Source: Epiperipatus broadwayi
Taxonomy: Eukaryota > Onychophora > Udeonychophora > Euonychophora > Peripatidae
Direction of reading: 5' to 3'
Assembly: GCA_028023455.1 (NCBI GenBank)
Contig: JAQFVV010006337.1
Location: forward strand, 1,479,001-1,543,000
DNA: 64,000 nucleotides
A program made the position numbers and the translations under genes. The notes beneath the pieces are model-generated. The model did not search any database and was not told the origin of the DNA. It saw only the letters and a list, made by a program, of their open reading frames with translations. Positions 1 through 13,338 of this stretch are shown here, one piece after another. Within the stretch, counting starts at the first letter, position 1. Each line of letters starts with the position of its first letter.

Positions 1-3000
1 GATATTAAAAATTAATAAAAAATAATAATATAATAAACATATTACTATTCAAACACCATATGAAAATCTAAGTTAAAAATTTAATTGGATATTTATGCAC
101 TTAACCATTTCATAAACTTATATAAATAATAAATAAATTAATATTCATAAAAAATAATATGACCCAAATTCATAAAGACAAAAATTTGATGTAAAACATG
201 TTATACATATTTAGCATAAGAACATGATTTTTCTATCATTTTCTGATGTTACATATTTGGCATAATAATATGATGTCTCTGAAAATAAATGTGTTCATTT
301 GTATACAATGCAAAATTGATTTCATTATTTGAAATATTTTGATCATTGTCTTCATGCTCCAGTGGTCAGTTTCTTTCTATAGAATTTTGAATAAAATTAG
401 TACTAAACAAAATGTAATAATTTTACATTATTTGCACATACTTTATGCTAATTTTATTTTTAATTACAAAACAGCTCTAGCTTTAAATGCCAAATGCCAG
501 ATAAAACTACTTTATAATAGTAAAAATCAAAAGAAATAATCATAAAAACAAATTACCAAACTTTGAATTGATTTTTGTCTGACTGATTCATTTATAGTAT
601 AAAATCAGAATAAAAGGCTGATATAACTATAAATGTAACTATTAAGACATAAAAGCAGATTAATCTTAAAATTTACATGTAGCATCTTAAATGCACATTC
701 TAAAAAAATGTAAAAAAAAACATAAGCAATTTCCTATAAAAGAAAGTAGAAGTATTTATTATTAGAACTAATTTTTTAAATGTCATCCATGGTTTCTGTT
801 CAGAATGTAGGCACAGCAGTGCTTCACCTTTAAATCATTCTTATGGTTATCTTTAGGGCAATTTTGCTAGTTTAGCATTCATTTGACAGCAAAAACTGGA
901 ACTAAATCATTATAGATTTATTAATTTAAAAAGCTCTCAAAATGTAACTATTATATGTAGAATTTTTTTATAAAGAAGCTGGAAGATAGCAACAACTAGC
1001 ATACAATATTGGTGACTAGTAGTTTCTAACTCACTGCACAAAAGCATTTGCATGAGCTTTTGAATATATTCATTCTTCTATTAGATTTGAAAAACAAAAT
1101 ATATACTTTACATAATTTTTTTACCTTTTTATGATTATTTTTCACAAAACATTTCTTTAATAATTATTATTTAAGAACAATAATGTTATTAGATTCAGTT
1201 TTTATTTAAAAATTTTACTTTTAGACGACAAATCAAACAAAATCGATTGTAAATATATTAATATTTGTATATGTGTGTTTTTATCAATAAAGTTTTTGTA
1301 AATAAAAAAAAGTAAAAAAAAAAAATCAATAATATATGGTCACAACTTGTGATTAATTAAAAAATAACTCTTATATGGGCCACATCAGATTTATTTTTGG
1401 CACCTTTTAAAAATTACAAATGATATTTCATTAGCTTTAAAAAATTAAATTAAAGCAATTCTAATTTTTGTAATTTAATATATTTATTATATTGTTGTAA
1501 CTAACCAATAAGAGACAATTTTTTATTAATCTTATTACATATTCACTTTAATGTTTTTTATATATGTAAAATTAAAATAATATACTCAAGAATAATTTTT
1601 GTTTGTAAACATGTATTTGTAACACATAATTAGAAATTTCTGAAAATATAATAAAGAATAAAAATAAATTTGATGAAATAAAAAATTGAATATTACTCAA
1701 ATCAACCATTAGGTATGTTCTAAAACATTTGAATAGCTAAAGCAGAAATAGGGAATCTTTTTTCTGCAAAGGATCATTTGGATATTTATAGTATCATTCA
1801 TGGGTCACATAAAATTATCGATTTAAAATTAGCCTACTATATTTGATCAAAAATTTAATTAAGTTACCTCTAATCATTAATGCTGGACAATCTTTTCAAC
1901 TGACAGGCTAATTTTAACTTTCCCCTTTTAAATGAGAACCATAATTTTTTGTGAATTAAAAATAAAGTAACATCATTATTATTAATGACTGTTCCACATT
2001 TAATTACAATTTTCCTGATTTACCCTGAACCTACCTTTATGAAATATATTTTTAAATTTCTGTTTATGCTTTAGACAGGTTAATTCTACAACAGGTAGGA
2101 TGCAGTCTTCTACAAGCTCCCCTTTAGAAATTGATTTAATTTTTTTTATATAATTTGCTCTCACAGAATTTTCCAATTTGCTTGAACTTTTTATAAAACA
2201 TGTCAGCTACTTAATTAATAAAGCTCCTTTTCAAGTTTTGTCTTTTAATAGTTATTTCTTCACTAATAATTTTGTTGTAGCTGGAATGTTTGATTAATAG
2301 TGTCTCTTAAAATATATTCTTTATTAATTGAAATTCTTTCTTATCATGTCATGCACATTGATTTATTATTTCTTTCTATAAAAAAAATATGTATTGGACC
2401 ATTTCTTTTCAAATTCACAATTTTCTAAATAAAAAATAAATAAATGCAAAGTAATAATAAAATGAAGTAAAATTTGAGTTTATTTTTGCTAGTTATGTGT
2501 TTGTCAATGAAAATCATTACAAAAACAACAAAATGATCTCACTACCATCATAGAATAAATCCATAGTCAAAGAAACTTATCTCTGAAATAGAATTATTAT
2601 AAAGATTGGAGAGAGAAAAAGGTGTGGTTTAAAAATAAATATTTTATTTTACTTAACTCGTAATTCAATATTTTCACATATATCTGCACTGATTATGTGT
2701 GTGTTTAAATAGAAGGTTTATACAGATTCATTTTATATACATTTGTGAAAATATCTGGGAGCCAGATTGAGAGCTTTTGAGGACAAGATGTATTAAATTG
2801 AAAAAGAGGTTTTAAAAATTAATATTTACTGAATTATTTTAGATCTAAAAAATTGTGTAAAAAAAAAATTATTTTTTTCTAGACTGTATTAAATAAGACA
2901 AAAAAAAAAATGAAAATACTTTCTATTTCAGTGTCTAAATATTTCTACTTAGTTTATATATATTGTATGAACATATGTCCTATAGGGAAATATTTATTTT

Positions 3001-3836
3001 ATTACATTTTTATGAATTTTGTTAATTTTATTTAGAGTTTTAAATAATAAAAAAATATGATTTAAGAATTATTCTCTTTGAGAAATTTTCTTATTCAGAA
3101 TAAATAAGAGGTATCCTATAGAAGGAGATTGAAGTTGATAAAAAAATCATTTATACAAACAAATAAGACTATTTAGTTTCCATTTTTATGTTATTTATTT
3201 TATTATTGTTAGTAAATGTATCAAGTAGACAGATATTCATCAAACAATAAATAAGAGATATTAAGATATCACTTTAATTTAATCTACTTTATTCCAGATT
3301 TAAACTCACTAAGTTAAACACAACATAACATATTTAAAATATGAATCATAATTTTCTTTCAATCAACACCTAAAATGATCATCTAGTGCTTAAGTGCTCA
3401 AAAATTATTAATACAAGAAGTGTTGAATATTCACTGTTTATTACTTTACTTTCTTCTTCCATATTTTTCATACATCATTTTCCTCACTTCACAGTAAATT
3501 ATTCCACACATAAAACTTACATAGTGTACTTAAGTCACATTGGTACATAGATAGCATTGGCATGTAGAATTTTTTTTTGTAAGATTAGAGCACTGCCAAT
3601 GTAGAACTTGATAGATATACATTCACAAACTGGCCCTCTGATCTGTTGAAAATCAAATATAATATTTTTTGTTCCCAAGATCATAATGTTTCCAACATGT
3701 GGCATGAAATAAAACTAAATGAAAAAAGCACTCATGAATAAACTCATATTTTATTAATAGAGCCAAGTATAAAGCCTGTAGACATAATAGGCCTCAGAAA
3801 TATAATTCATAGTTAAGTTAGAGCTCATTTGAAACC
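1..3836. other. Gene-free A/T-rich DNA
   Basis: No recognisable gene, RNA or element. The open frames here are short and composed of Phe, Leu, Ile, Lys and Asn, as expected from A/T-rich noise. Homopolymer A and T runs are common (for example near 1306-1325 and 2862-2910). Confidence 0.7.
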
Positions 3837-4140
3837 ACAATACAGATGAAATAAAGTCATGGGAACAGAAATTCACTTTGTGGGATTATCAGATTATAAC
3901 TCATAAGAAACAAAAGTCAGGAAATTAACTAATTAAAATGTTCCATATTAAATATTTTAAGCAAGCTGGATGAAGTTAGGATTTGTCTAAATCTACAACA
4001 CAGATAAAATAAAGTCATGGAACAGAGAATTCACTGTATGGAATTATCAAGATCAAAACTAATGAGAAATAAAAACTAAAAGATTGACTAATTAAATATT
4101 TAAAACAAAATTTGAAATATTGCCTAATCTTAACTGCATC
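3837..4140. repeat. Two-copy tandem repeat, period about 158 bp
   Basis: Two diverged units begin near 3837 and 3995. Both carry the anchors AATAAAGTCATGG, AACAGA, AATTCACT and ACTAATTAAA in the same order, with small indels. No coding potential is visible. The surrounding DNA from 4141 to 4924 shows nothing else recognisable. Confidence 0.7.
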
Positions 4141-4924
4141 AAGTCTGAGACTGATGGCAATAAAAAAATAATGATAAGTAGGATAAGTAGAATTTATATT
4201 GGTGATAAAATTTAAAGTTATTAGAATTTGAAATATAAAAATTAAAGAAAGTATATGTTTTGTAAAAGTTTATAGGGAGTACCTATAGGAATGTTGATGT
4301 TTGAAAATATGAGGAAGCAACGGCAGTATGAAATAATTACCAAATGATCAAAGGCAAAATTTTGTATTTACATAATTCAATGAAGAAAATTTTAAATGAA
4401 TTTTCAAATATTTGATACAATACCTTTATATGTTTATCAGAAGAATAACATCAGTTTCATATGGTTGTACAATGCACTAGATAATTTTGGGTATATGCAA
4501 TATAATAGAAAGACTTCCATAATTTAAGTCTCAATAAGTATTTTAGTGTAAACAGAAATAATAATTTCTAATAGCAGATATTTTCTGAGTTTGCACTCAA
4601 GACCTAAATGATAATATTGAAATGCACCAATGTGATTTGGAATATACCTGGCAACAGTCATGCATCATAAGCAAACGATTAATTGGTACGGAATGCAGGA
4701 TGGAATTTTAGAACTATATGGATGATTTGTAAAGATAGAAAATTATAAGCAAAAGTGGATCCTGAATGGAATGTTGAATGAAGAAGACTCATTAAGTAAA
4801 AGTGATTAATCTCTATTCCTGTCTAATGCAAATTATCAATAGTTTAATAGGAGTCTAAAATGAAAGAAGTAAATAAATAAAGTTTATTGAAATAGTTGAC
4901 ATATAAAAACACTTAGACAAAGCA

Positions 4925-5310
4925 AAAAAATAGAGATATCCTAATCATTGATGTTGTAGTATTTAAAATAAATTACTGTAGATCACTTCAGAACATTAAA
5001 GAAAAAAATTGAAAAGCAACTTGCAGAGCAAACTGTAGAACAAGAATAATGAACAAAAAGAAACCCCAAAATAGATATGAAGGTGATTATGGAAATGTTA
5101 AAACATAGCAGGAAAATAGATATATGCTAATCATTGATATTTTAGTATTTAAAATAAGTTATTGTAGATCACTTCAGAACATTAAAGAAAATTACAAAAA
5201 ATAAAATAAAATAGAAAAACAAGTATTAAAGAATAAACTGCAGAACAAGCAGAAGCAAAAATACACCCTCCAAACAGATATGAAGGTGATTATGGAAATG
5301 CTAAAACATA
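4925..5310. repeat. Two-copy tandem repeat, period about 187 bp
   Basis: Units starting near 4925 and 5112 share CTAATCATTGATRTT, GTAGATCACTTCAGAACATT and ATATGAAGGTGATTATGG in the same order. The second unit carries an A-rich insertion of a few tens of bases. It is not coding in any frame. It lies about 0.8 kb from the 158-bp tandem pair, so this stretch has undergone repeated local duplication. Confidence 0.75.
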
Positions 5311-5686
5311 TAAACCAACATTTTTACTCAAAATTAGTTTAAAAAACATGAACCACAAATTTGATTCAAAATTTGCAGAAAATAAAGTTTAAAGAAATAA
5401 ATTATCATTCCCTTCAAGAAATAAAAACAGAGGTTCAAGAGGGTGAATCAAAATTTAGAAAAGATACTATATATAAGAAAATAATCAAAGACTGGAAATG
5501 ATTTTTGGAAATACAAAGGCATCATTCAAAATTAATTTCAATTTGTATAAAAGAAAATGGGAGTCCCACAGTTCACAAATTAAATTTGGAGTAACAATAA
5601 AACAAAAAAGATATTAAAAGTGGATAAAAAAAAAAGGAATCCATTCTTGTGCAACAAAACATAATTAAGAACAATGACAAACTTAC

Positions 5687-5688
<2 letters not shown>

Positions 5689-5765
<77 letters not shown>
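5689..5765. repeat. (AT)n microsatellite
   Basis: Uninterrupted AT dinucleotides for about 77 bp. The Tyr-Ile repeat peptide predicted across it on the minus strand is an artefact of the microsatellite. Confidence 0.97.
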
Positions 5766-5769
<4 letters not shown>

Positions 5770-6799
5770 GGTTAATCATTGTACAACTTCATTTAAAAAA
5801 GTTGTTTTCTAAATAGATTAAACTAAAATCATTTATGAAAGTTTCAATAATAAATTTTATAGATATGGAGGAAAATATCATAGATAAAAATAATTTAGAA
5901 GTTACATTCATCTTGGGGAGTCTAAAATAAATAGTAATGAAATGACATAAAGTCACTGAAAACATTAAATTGTGAAAAAAGAACACAAGAATAATCCAAT
6001 ACCTCTTTAGAGATATAAATTGGATATTATTAAGGAGAAGACTCAAACAAAGTCAAGTAAGAAAAAATTTTTTTAACTCTATAGCCAGCGAACTAAAAGA
6101 ACTATTCATCCTCTAAGTAAAAAAGCAACAACATTATAGACAGCAGATTAAAAAAGTTAGTTGCTCATCTTCTAAAGATGAAAAGAACTGCTCATCTTCT
6201 ATGGATAGAACCAGAAAATTTTCTTTAGTTAGTGTTATGGTACTGATAAAAATTATTGAGTCTCATAATTCATCAAGTTTAAAACATCTGACAGAATGTC
6301 TAGGTGATTTTCATGATCAAATGTTACAAGTCATATGTGAAGTGAGTCAAAAGGAAAGAAAGTCAATTATAGCCATTTTTCAGACAAATTATATGGTCAA
6401 AGACCTTAATAGAATTTGAAACATCAGAAATATTGCATCATGCAATAGAAGTTTATTTTTTTTAAAAAAGTTTAAAGTAATTTTGCAGCAAGAATGTTTT
6501 TTTTTTAAAAATCATACAAGCTTTAAAGAAATCTACAATATTAGAAGCTTACAGACATTTCAATCACAGACTTGAACTAATTGTTGAATTTTTTTTTTTT
6601 TTTTTTTTTTGAAAAATGGAGCGGGGAAATTGAAATAGTATATTCTATTACACATGTCAAATTTTAATTAAAAAAAAAAAATATTTGAAAAGTTTTAAAG
6701 CACATTAAATAAAAGTTTTAAAGTAAGCTATTTTAGATATTACTTTAATTTTAAAATGCAGTTATTGTGATTAATTCATAACGTAGCACTTTAATACAA
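5766..6799. other. Gene-free DNA with short repeats
   Basis: A 72-codon frame at 6201-6419 has no recognisable motif. Between about 6095 and 6205 a motif close to AACTGCTCATCTTCTA recurs three times in imperfect form. A T-tract of about 23 occupies 6589-6611. Nothing else is supported. Confidence 0.5.
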
Positions 6800-7876
6800 T
6801 ACACCTGGGCCTCGTTTTAAGCGATAGATAGGTTCCTCAGAAAACACATGCAAATGAAATCACGCAAAAATAGACGTAACTTACATTGAAAAGGGGAGGG
6901 ATGTGGTCTGTGATTTTTCAAAATTCGTGTAAAAGCAAAGCACCAGCGTAAAATTACTTTAAAATTCATGCAAAAAAAATATAAGGAAATAAAATATGAC
7001 TAATAAAAAATTTCAAATTTGAAAAAAATTGATACAAGACAAACTTTTTTTAACTATAATATTTAATTTTATTCAAAATAATATATTTTTATGCATAATT
7101 TACAGTACAGTAATTTGCATTTTTTTAATACACATTTTAATTATTATAGCTATTTGACAAAAACACGTTCATTTGCAATCAACTAGCGCCAACTTCACAC
7201 TCATGTTGTGTCAATGGTTTTCTGGTGACAACGTAATTAGTAATTAATCTTTGAGATGATGATTTTATTAATTGTTTATGAAACTAACAACTAAAAGTTA
7301 AATTCTTATTTTTGTCTTTAATTTTCAATTCTGTTTAAAAATCAAATTTCATATCACATTAATTTCAAGTCATCGTAAGTAATTTTTAAATTGTTAATTA
7401 CAATTAAAAATCAGATTTTAATTTTTAATTGTCAAATTTAATTGCGCCCATTGCTATTACTGACCTTTTAAAAATAAACTTGTGGACACTAAATGATTAA
7501 TAGTTGATTACATTCTTTTTTAAAAAGCAAAACAGAATGTGATTTAAAATGCAAAATTAACACGCACAATGTTTGAACAAATTTACATTATAATCTTGTA
7601 AAATTTAATGTGTGTATACATAAAATGTGAAAATCATGATTTTAATTTCATTATTGCATAAAATCTTATTATTATAAAGCACTGAAAATATTGAAATTAC
7701 TAAGATGAAAGTCAAATTCCAATAATGTGCTATTACTTTCAACATAATGTAAGTGTGCGAAATTTATTATTTAAAGTAATAGCGCATTATCAGAGTTTGA
7801 CTTCCGGTGAAACAGGAATCGCGTGTAACTTCAAAATCATGTTAAATAAGTTTGCGTAAAAAGAGACCCAGGTGTA
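6800..7876. mobile_element. Tigger/pogo-like non-autonomous element (MITE), copy 1
   Basis: The left end (TA then CACCTGGGCCTCGTTTTA, from 6802) and the right end, read on the other strand (TA then CACCTGGGTCTCTTTTTA, ending 7874), form terminal inverted repeats. Each is flanked by TA, the target preferred by the Tc1/mariner superfamily, and CTCGTTTTA-like ends are typical of Tigger/pogo elements. The core is 1,073 bp with no transposase frame, so it would depend on an enzyme in trans. Its left 160 bp matches the right end of the element at 28479-29580 in inverted orientation (shared blocks include AAGTTA.GTCTATTTTTG and the CCTATCTA block), defining one family. Confidence 0.82.
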
Positions 7877-8984
7877 TTTAAATAAATGTGTATGGTTTTT
7901 TATATATGTCGCTTTATATTACAATATTTACTTTAAACAATTCGATTTTTATCTTCTATCTTTATTTTTAAAATACAAATTGGTGTCAATTAACACGAAA
8001 ATATTAAAACAATAATTAATTATACTGAGAAGTCAGAGGGTTTACAACTAATGAGTAGTGTGGGGGAAAATTTTCATGACAAGTATTTCACGAGTTTTCT
8101 ATTTTATTTTGAAAATTTAACATTTATTTCAGTAATTAGTGATACAAAAATGAAGAAATAAAATATGTGTTGATATACATTAAAGTAAGAATATCTTTAT
8201 TTTTCTAATTTAAATTGAAAGCCAACTATTTTTCAAAAAGCCATCTAAGAATGCAAATCAGACATATCTTGGTAAATCATTTAAATAATAATTACCTTAT
8301 AGAAAATCAGGAAATAATTTATCAACAAAATTTTATTTCTTATAAACAATTAAAAATTCTTGGCAAGTTGTAATAGAATATTGCATCTCATTATCAGATA
8401 CATTACATTTGAAAAAAAAAAGTAAAAAAAAGATGTACACTTTAAAAAAAAATTACCATAAAGAAATGATAAAGCAATATTTTATTGCAGACTATATAGT
8501 TTTTCCAAAAATATTCTAAAAAAAAAATGTATGCAGGTTAAATTAAAAATAAAACTTTCGGAGTAAAGTCTGCAATAATTTTTCCTTTTTAATCGCCTAT
8601 TATAAAAAATTAAAAGTATTCTAAAATATATATTTCAAATCAAACTTTATTGTTCATAAAGGGTTACATTGGTAAAAGTACATGGTTGAAAACTACATAG
8701 CTTTAGAAACAGACAGATAGATATTATTTGTACAATTCAAATAATGGTTAGACAGTTGTCTGATAAATGTAAACTTCTAAAGTGTGTATTTGCCTATGTT
8801 TCTATTTCATTGTCTGAGGGTTTAGTTCACCAGTTTAAAATACATTTTGATTGAATTAAATATATCCTTTGGACTTTTCAATACACAGATGTGGTGGTTA
8901 AAAATTGTCGAAAATGAGATATGTAACAACAAAAAAATGTTCTTGTTACAGCAAAGTCATTTGGTTGTTTGAGGTTATGGTCTA
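7877..8984. other. Gene-free A/T-rich DNA
   Basis: No gene, RNA or element recognised between the MITE and the LINE remnant. Confidence 0.6.
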
Positions 8985-10662
8985 TCTCAGGTTTTTAACA
9001 GTGACCATGTAGCTGCAAAAATATCTGGGGTTGCAATTTTGCCATCTCTGGCCTTCAGTTCTTCAAGCTTATTAGAGAATGTGGCTGGGTGCCTTCTGGT
9101 GTTGTTTCCAAGGAAGAAAGTACATCTGGTGCACCACAAAGTATATAAACAAAAAGTTGCTGCATGGGCTGCTGGTATTGAGCCTTTACTGAGCATTTCT
9201 ATTATGTTATCAAGTGTGATGTTATTTTGTCTAGATATTGAGCCTTTACTGAACATTTCTATTATGTTATCAAGTGTGGTGTTATTTTGTCTATATGTGT
9301 TAATCATAATTTAGCCTTAATAGAAAGTCAAAAAACTTGAGGTTCCAATAATCCTTTTTTGAATGACTGCATCAACTGACTGTTATTTATATTTAGCAGT
9401 GGTGACTGAGGACCAGCAGTTAGGTCTGGGTACAGCATATTATAAATGCTCCAATAGGTGTATTCCACCAACACCCAAAAAGACACCTGATCATAGATCC
9501 TTTGTAATTGGTTTATGAGCAAAGACAAATATCCATGTGAAGGGGGTGATCAGTCTGTAGATGTTATTTAACAAATGCATTTGAGAAGTGGACAACTTCT
9601 CATCAGTGCAGCCAGGAGATTAATACTTTTTTATTTATGAAAAACTCGAATGGAGTTAGACCTAATCCATTTTTGGTTGGTGGAAGACTAGGTCATTTTA
9701 TAGAGATTGAGACTACTTTTCTGCACCATAATAGTTTGCTACAGAGTGAGTAAATGAATGAAATGAAAGATTTAGTAAAGTTTATGATTGGTGAGTAATA
9801 GGTGATTTTTGTAGTTACAATTCTGATTAAAAAGGCATACTTTTGCATATAATGAGAGGTAGATTTTGGAAAGAAAATTGGTTATGCATTCAGCATTATC
9901 TTTTAGTTTTTTCTGTATCTTTTGTCTCATTCCAGAGGGTTCTAGGTGGAAAAGAAATCCAAGAAATTAGTTGGTTTGCCATGATAAATTTATGTGTGTA
10001 TCTTGCCAGTGTAAAGAAACCAAGCTGATATTTTATTAATGTTGAGTTTATATTCAAAGGCGTATTCATTAAGTATTTTTTCCAGAGTAGGTAGTTGTTT
10101 TTGGAGGTAAGAAAAACAATAAGGTCATCCATGTATGCAATACAGAATATAGATAGTCCAGTGTGTGGAATTTGAATTCCTTGTAGTTATTGTATCTTGT
10201 TTATGAGAGAATTAATGTAGAACATGAAAAATAAAGAACTGAGTGGAGATCCTTGAGGTATGGATTGGTGAGCAGAGAATGAAGGTGATGTTCTACCATT
10301 GATTGTGATATAGATTTCATGACTAATGAATAGATTGGTTAGTAGATATAAAAGAGAATGAGGTATTTTGGTGTCTGCAAGTGTCTGAATTAAAATTTCA
10401 ATATGAACCAAGTCAGCAGCAGCCTCAATGTCAATTTGAATAGCCATTGGAGCATTTTTTTCTCTCAAACTGAATTTACAATGGTTTTGAAAATGAGGGA
10501 GCTTGGCCTGCTGACAAACCTTTTTTTTTGCATGTTGCATTGGTGATAATAGAGGAAGGAGATATTGTTCAATTTTATCTTTTAGAACCTTTTCCAGGAA
10601 TTTAATAGCAAAAGACCCCATGGAGATTGGTCGCAGATTAGATAGATTGGATAACAATAATC
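8985..10662 (-). pseudogene. Decayed non-LTR retrotransposon (LINE), RT to C-terminus
   Basis: Read right to left, the first part (10657 to 10187) carries reverse-transcriptase motifs: NLRPISM, IQIDIEAA where a catalytic Asp is expected, and SIPQGSPLSSLFF. In another frame near 10130, YMDDLIVF holds the catalytic YxDD box. The thumb and C-terminal part continue through 9528-9328 and 9307-8987. Several frameshifts and stops separate these pieces. The N-terminal endonuclease is absent, as expected for a 5'-truncated LINE. The order and spacing match the LINE at 47.3-49.3 kb, so both belong to one family or sister families. The clade is unresolved (L1/Tx1-like or R2/NeSL-like are possible). It is certainly inactive. 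Confidence 0.85.
9177..9298. repeat. 60-bp tandem duplication inside the LINE
   Basis: Two consecutive units with a period of exactly 60 bp (ATTGAGCCTTTACTGARCAT... to ...GTTATTTTGTCTA) differ at only a few positions. The period is a multiple of three, so on the minus strand a 20-residue segment (core DNIIEM.SKGSI) is repeated in frame in the LINE C-terminal region. The duplication is younger than the decay of the surrounding element. Confidence 0.9.
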
Positions 10663-11040
10663 ATTTGCATTTATTGGGAATTTTTACCCAGACAAAAAAA
10701 AAAAAGCAATCAACTTAACTGATAACTTTCTCCTATAATTAAAACGTATTAAAATAAAATAAAAGTTTTTTATTGCATTTTGAAATCATTTGACTGCTAT
10801 ATAAATGTTTAATTTATTTTAAGGTTAGAATATTTAATATTTCAGTGCTGATTATTGAATAAAACATGAATATTATTTATTGACAAAATGATCAAGAGTA
10901 TAATAACTATTAAAAAGAGAAAAACACAAAGCTGTAGTTATTATCCTCTAGAAAATATATTTTACAAATTCAATTAGTTTATAAGAAATTATTTTAATTA
11001 TTTATTTAATCAAAATTTGTAATTTTGTATATTTATTATG

Positions 11041-13237
11041 CAGGCAGTCCCCTAATTACAAATTTAATTGGTTCCTGATGTGTGTTTGGAAGTTGAAATT
11101 ATTTGAAAGCAGAGGTAAGTAAAAAAAAAAAAACGATCAAAAAGAGTTTTCAAAATACAGTATTTATTTTTTATTAATTAGTATCTGGAGTTTTGTTTAC
11201 AAATTTATCAAAAATTAATTGAATTGTATTCTTTTGCTTCTCTTAATAAAGAATTCTGTAACATTCAGTCTTTTTCTATTGCCCTTTGTGCACGACATAT
11301 ATGCTCTCCATTGGGATCACTTTCTTCCACGAGGTTCAAAAATTTGTCAAGATGCATGAAGGCTTCATTCATATTCTTGATTGTCAAACCTTAACAATAA
11401 GTTCATTATCAGCTTCTTCATTTTGTATTTCATTCATCTCTTGTAGTTTAATCAAGTCTTCATTTGACAGAGGTTCGAAATTGCATTAACTCATCAATAT
11501 CTTCATCAGTGACATCTAAATTTAATTCATTCATTATATTGATTATTTCAGTTGTCATATCTTCAGGAGTTTCTTCAATGTCCATAGAAGCATTCATCAT
11601 TTGTGGAAATATTTTTTTCCAACAACCTTTCATTATTGACTCTCTTATTTCAACTCACCCACCCCCAATATTTATTGCATTCCATATATTATAACTTTTC
11701 CAAAAATCTCTTAATGTAGGTTCACCTTCCTTGTCAATTGCCTTGATTGCTTGAGTCATTAATCTTCTCATATAATACTGCTTAAAAGTAGCTATCACAG
11801 TTTGATCCATCGGTTATATTTCACTTGTGGCATTGGGCGGGATAAACACAACATTAACTTCTGAATATAAATTTTGCAGGGATTTTGGATGAAAATGGTA
11901 AATTATTCTCACTACAATATTGCCTAACAAAAGGCACAAAATGATGTGAGAACCAATCTTAAAAAAGCTGTGCAATAGCCTAGGCTTTAGTATTTGATTT
12001 CTAAATGACTGGAATCATTCTTTTATCTTTTCCTTTCAAGGCTCTAGGATTTTATATCTGATAAATTAGAATTGGCTTCAATTTAAAACACCAGATAAAT
12101 TATCTCCAAGAAGCAATGTTAGTCTGTTTTTAGAAGGTTTATTCACAGGTACAACTGATTCTTCTTTTGCTAAATATGTATGTGAAGGCATATTTTCCCA
12201 AAATAATCCTGTCTCATCTACCATGAAGACTAGGCATGGAAAATGAGCTCCATCTTTAATGATATTAGAGAAAGTAGAAATAAATTCACTGGCAGTTTTC
12301 TTATCTGCACTGGCACCTTCCCCCAGTACATTGAATATTATGTAAAGAATATCTCATTTTAAATATGTGAAACCAGCCATTGCTTGCTACAAATTCAACA
12401 GAAGAGTCTTCTTTTAATTCTTTCTTCCAAGCTTCATGCAAATTCTAAGAACCTTAGCTTGAATAATTGATAAACTCATTGGGATGCCTTTTTGATGTTG
12501 ATCTTCAATCCATAAATCCAAAGATTTCTCTATTTCATTCATCACTCTGCCATGTCTTTTTGAAACAATCTTTGAAGAAATATTTCTACAATTTTTAACA
12601 TATTCCTTAATTTTGTTCTTGTTTTTCACAATTGTATATATTGTTGATCAGTTTAAATTATATGAACGTGTGATTGAAGCAAAAGATTCACCATTTTCAG
12701 AATGTCTAATTATATCCATTTTTGTCTCGACCGTTTGAGGTTTATGAGACCTTGATTTCTTTTTGGTTGTATCAACACTGCTGCTTTTTGTTTCTCACTC
12801 ATGTTTTTAATTAATAAGAATGGAAAAAATTCACTAAAACAGAAATATATATACAGTGTATATGTAACATAATTGCACACAAATTATTTTTAAAAACTAG
12901 CTTTAATCAAAATGATCCTGTTTGTTCTCTAAAATATACTTTTATATTATTTTATAAATTCCAAAGTTTATCTTTCTTTAGAAAAAATTCAATTACGAAT
13001 GTATGTAAATAGTTTTTTATCAGATACTGTAAATTTTTAGCGTTAATTACTAAAATGAATTTTTTAATTATTAAAGTACTAAAATACTATACAATTTTGA
13101 ATACTCATTTCTTTCTACAATATATAGCACTAATTATACATGAAAAGATGTGCTTAGATGAAGATCTAAAGTCCAAAAGCAATTATGTAATAACAAAATG
13201 TTTATAACTCAAGTGTTCATAACTAGGGGACTGCCTA
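11041..13237 (-). mobile_element. Tigger-type DNA transposon (pogo group), full length but dead
   Basis: The left terminus CAGGCAGTCCCCTAATTA at 11041 and the right terminus, read inward on the minus strand from 13237 (TAGGCAGTCCCCTAGTTA), form inverted repeats. GGCAGTCCCC ends are characteristic of Tigger elements. The ~2.2-kb span contains one transposase remnant on the minus strand with short non-coding margins, the usual Tigger layout. A clean TA duplication is not visible at the left edge. Confidence 0.88.
11265..12802 (-). pseudogene. Tigger transposase remnant (CENP-B-like HTH plus DDE)
   Basis: The frame starts MSEKQKAA at 12802 and can be followed, with a few frameshifts and stops, for about 510 codons. 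An N-terminal psq-type helix-turn-helix (KMDIIRHSENGESFASI) and a CENP-B/Tc5-type DNA-binding domain (LWIEDQHQKGIPMS) are clear. The catalytic core keeps the first Asp (VDETGLFW) and the third (PMDQ, in FIPPNATS..PMDQTVIATFK). The usual LLLDN box reads LLLGN, so the second Asp appears lost. Stops interrupt the frame several times, including inside PPNATSEI*PMDQ. In intact relatives the protein cuts and pastes the element using the terminal repeats; this copy cannot. Confidence 0.9.
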
Positions 13238-13338
13238 TCTATACCAATAAAAACTCATGATAAACTGCCATGACAAATAATCTTTTACAGAAGAAAAATG
13301 AGCATTTCCTACTATATTTTAAATCTATTTATATAGTT

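Noticed and set aside
5573-5779. Open frame encoding a Tyr-Ile repeat peptide
   Set aside because: It is translated from the (AT)n microsatellite; no flanking coding signal.
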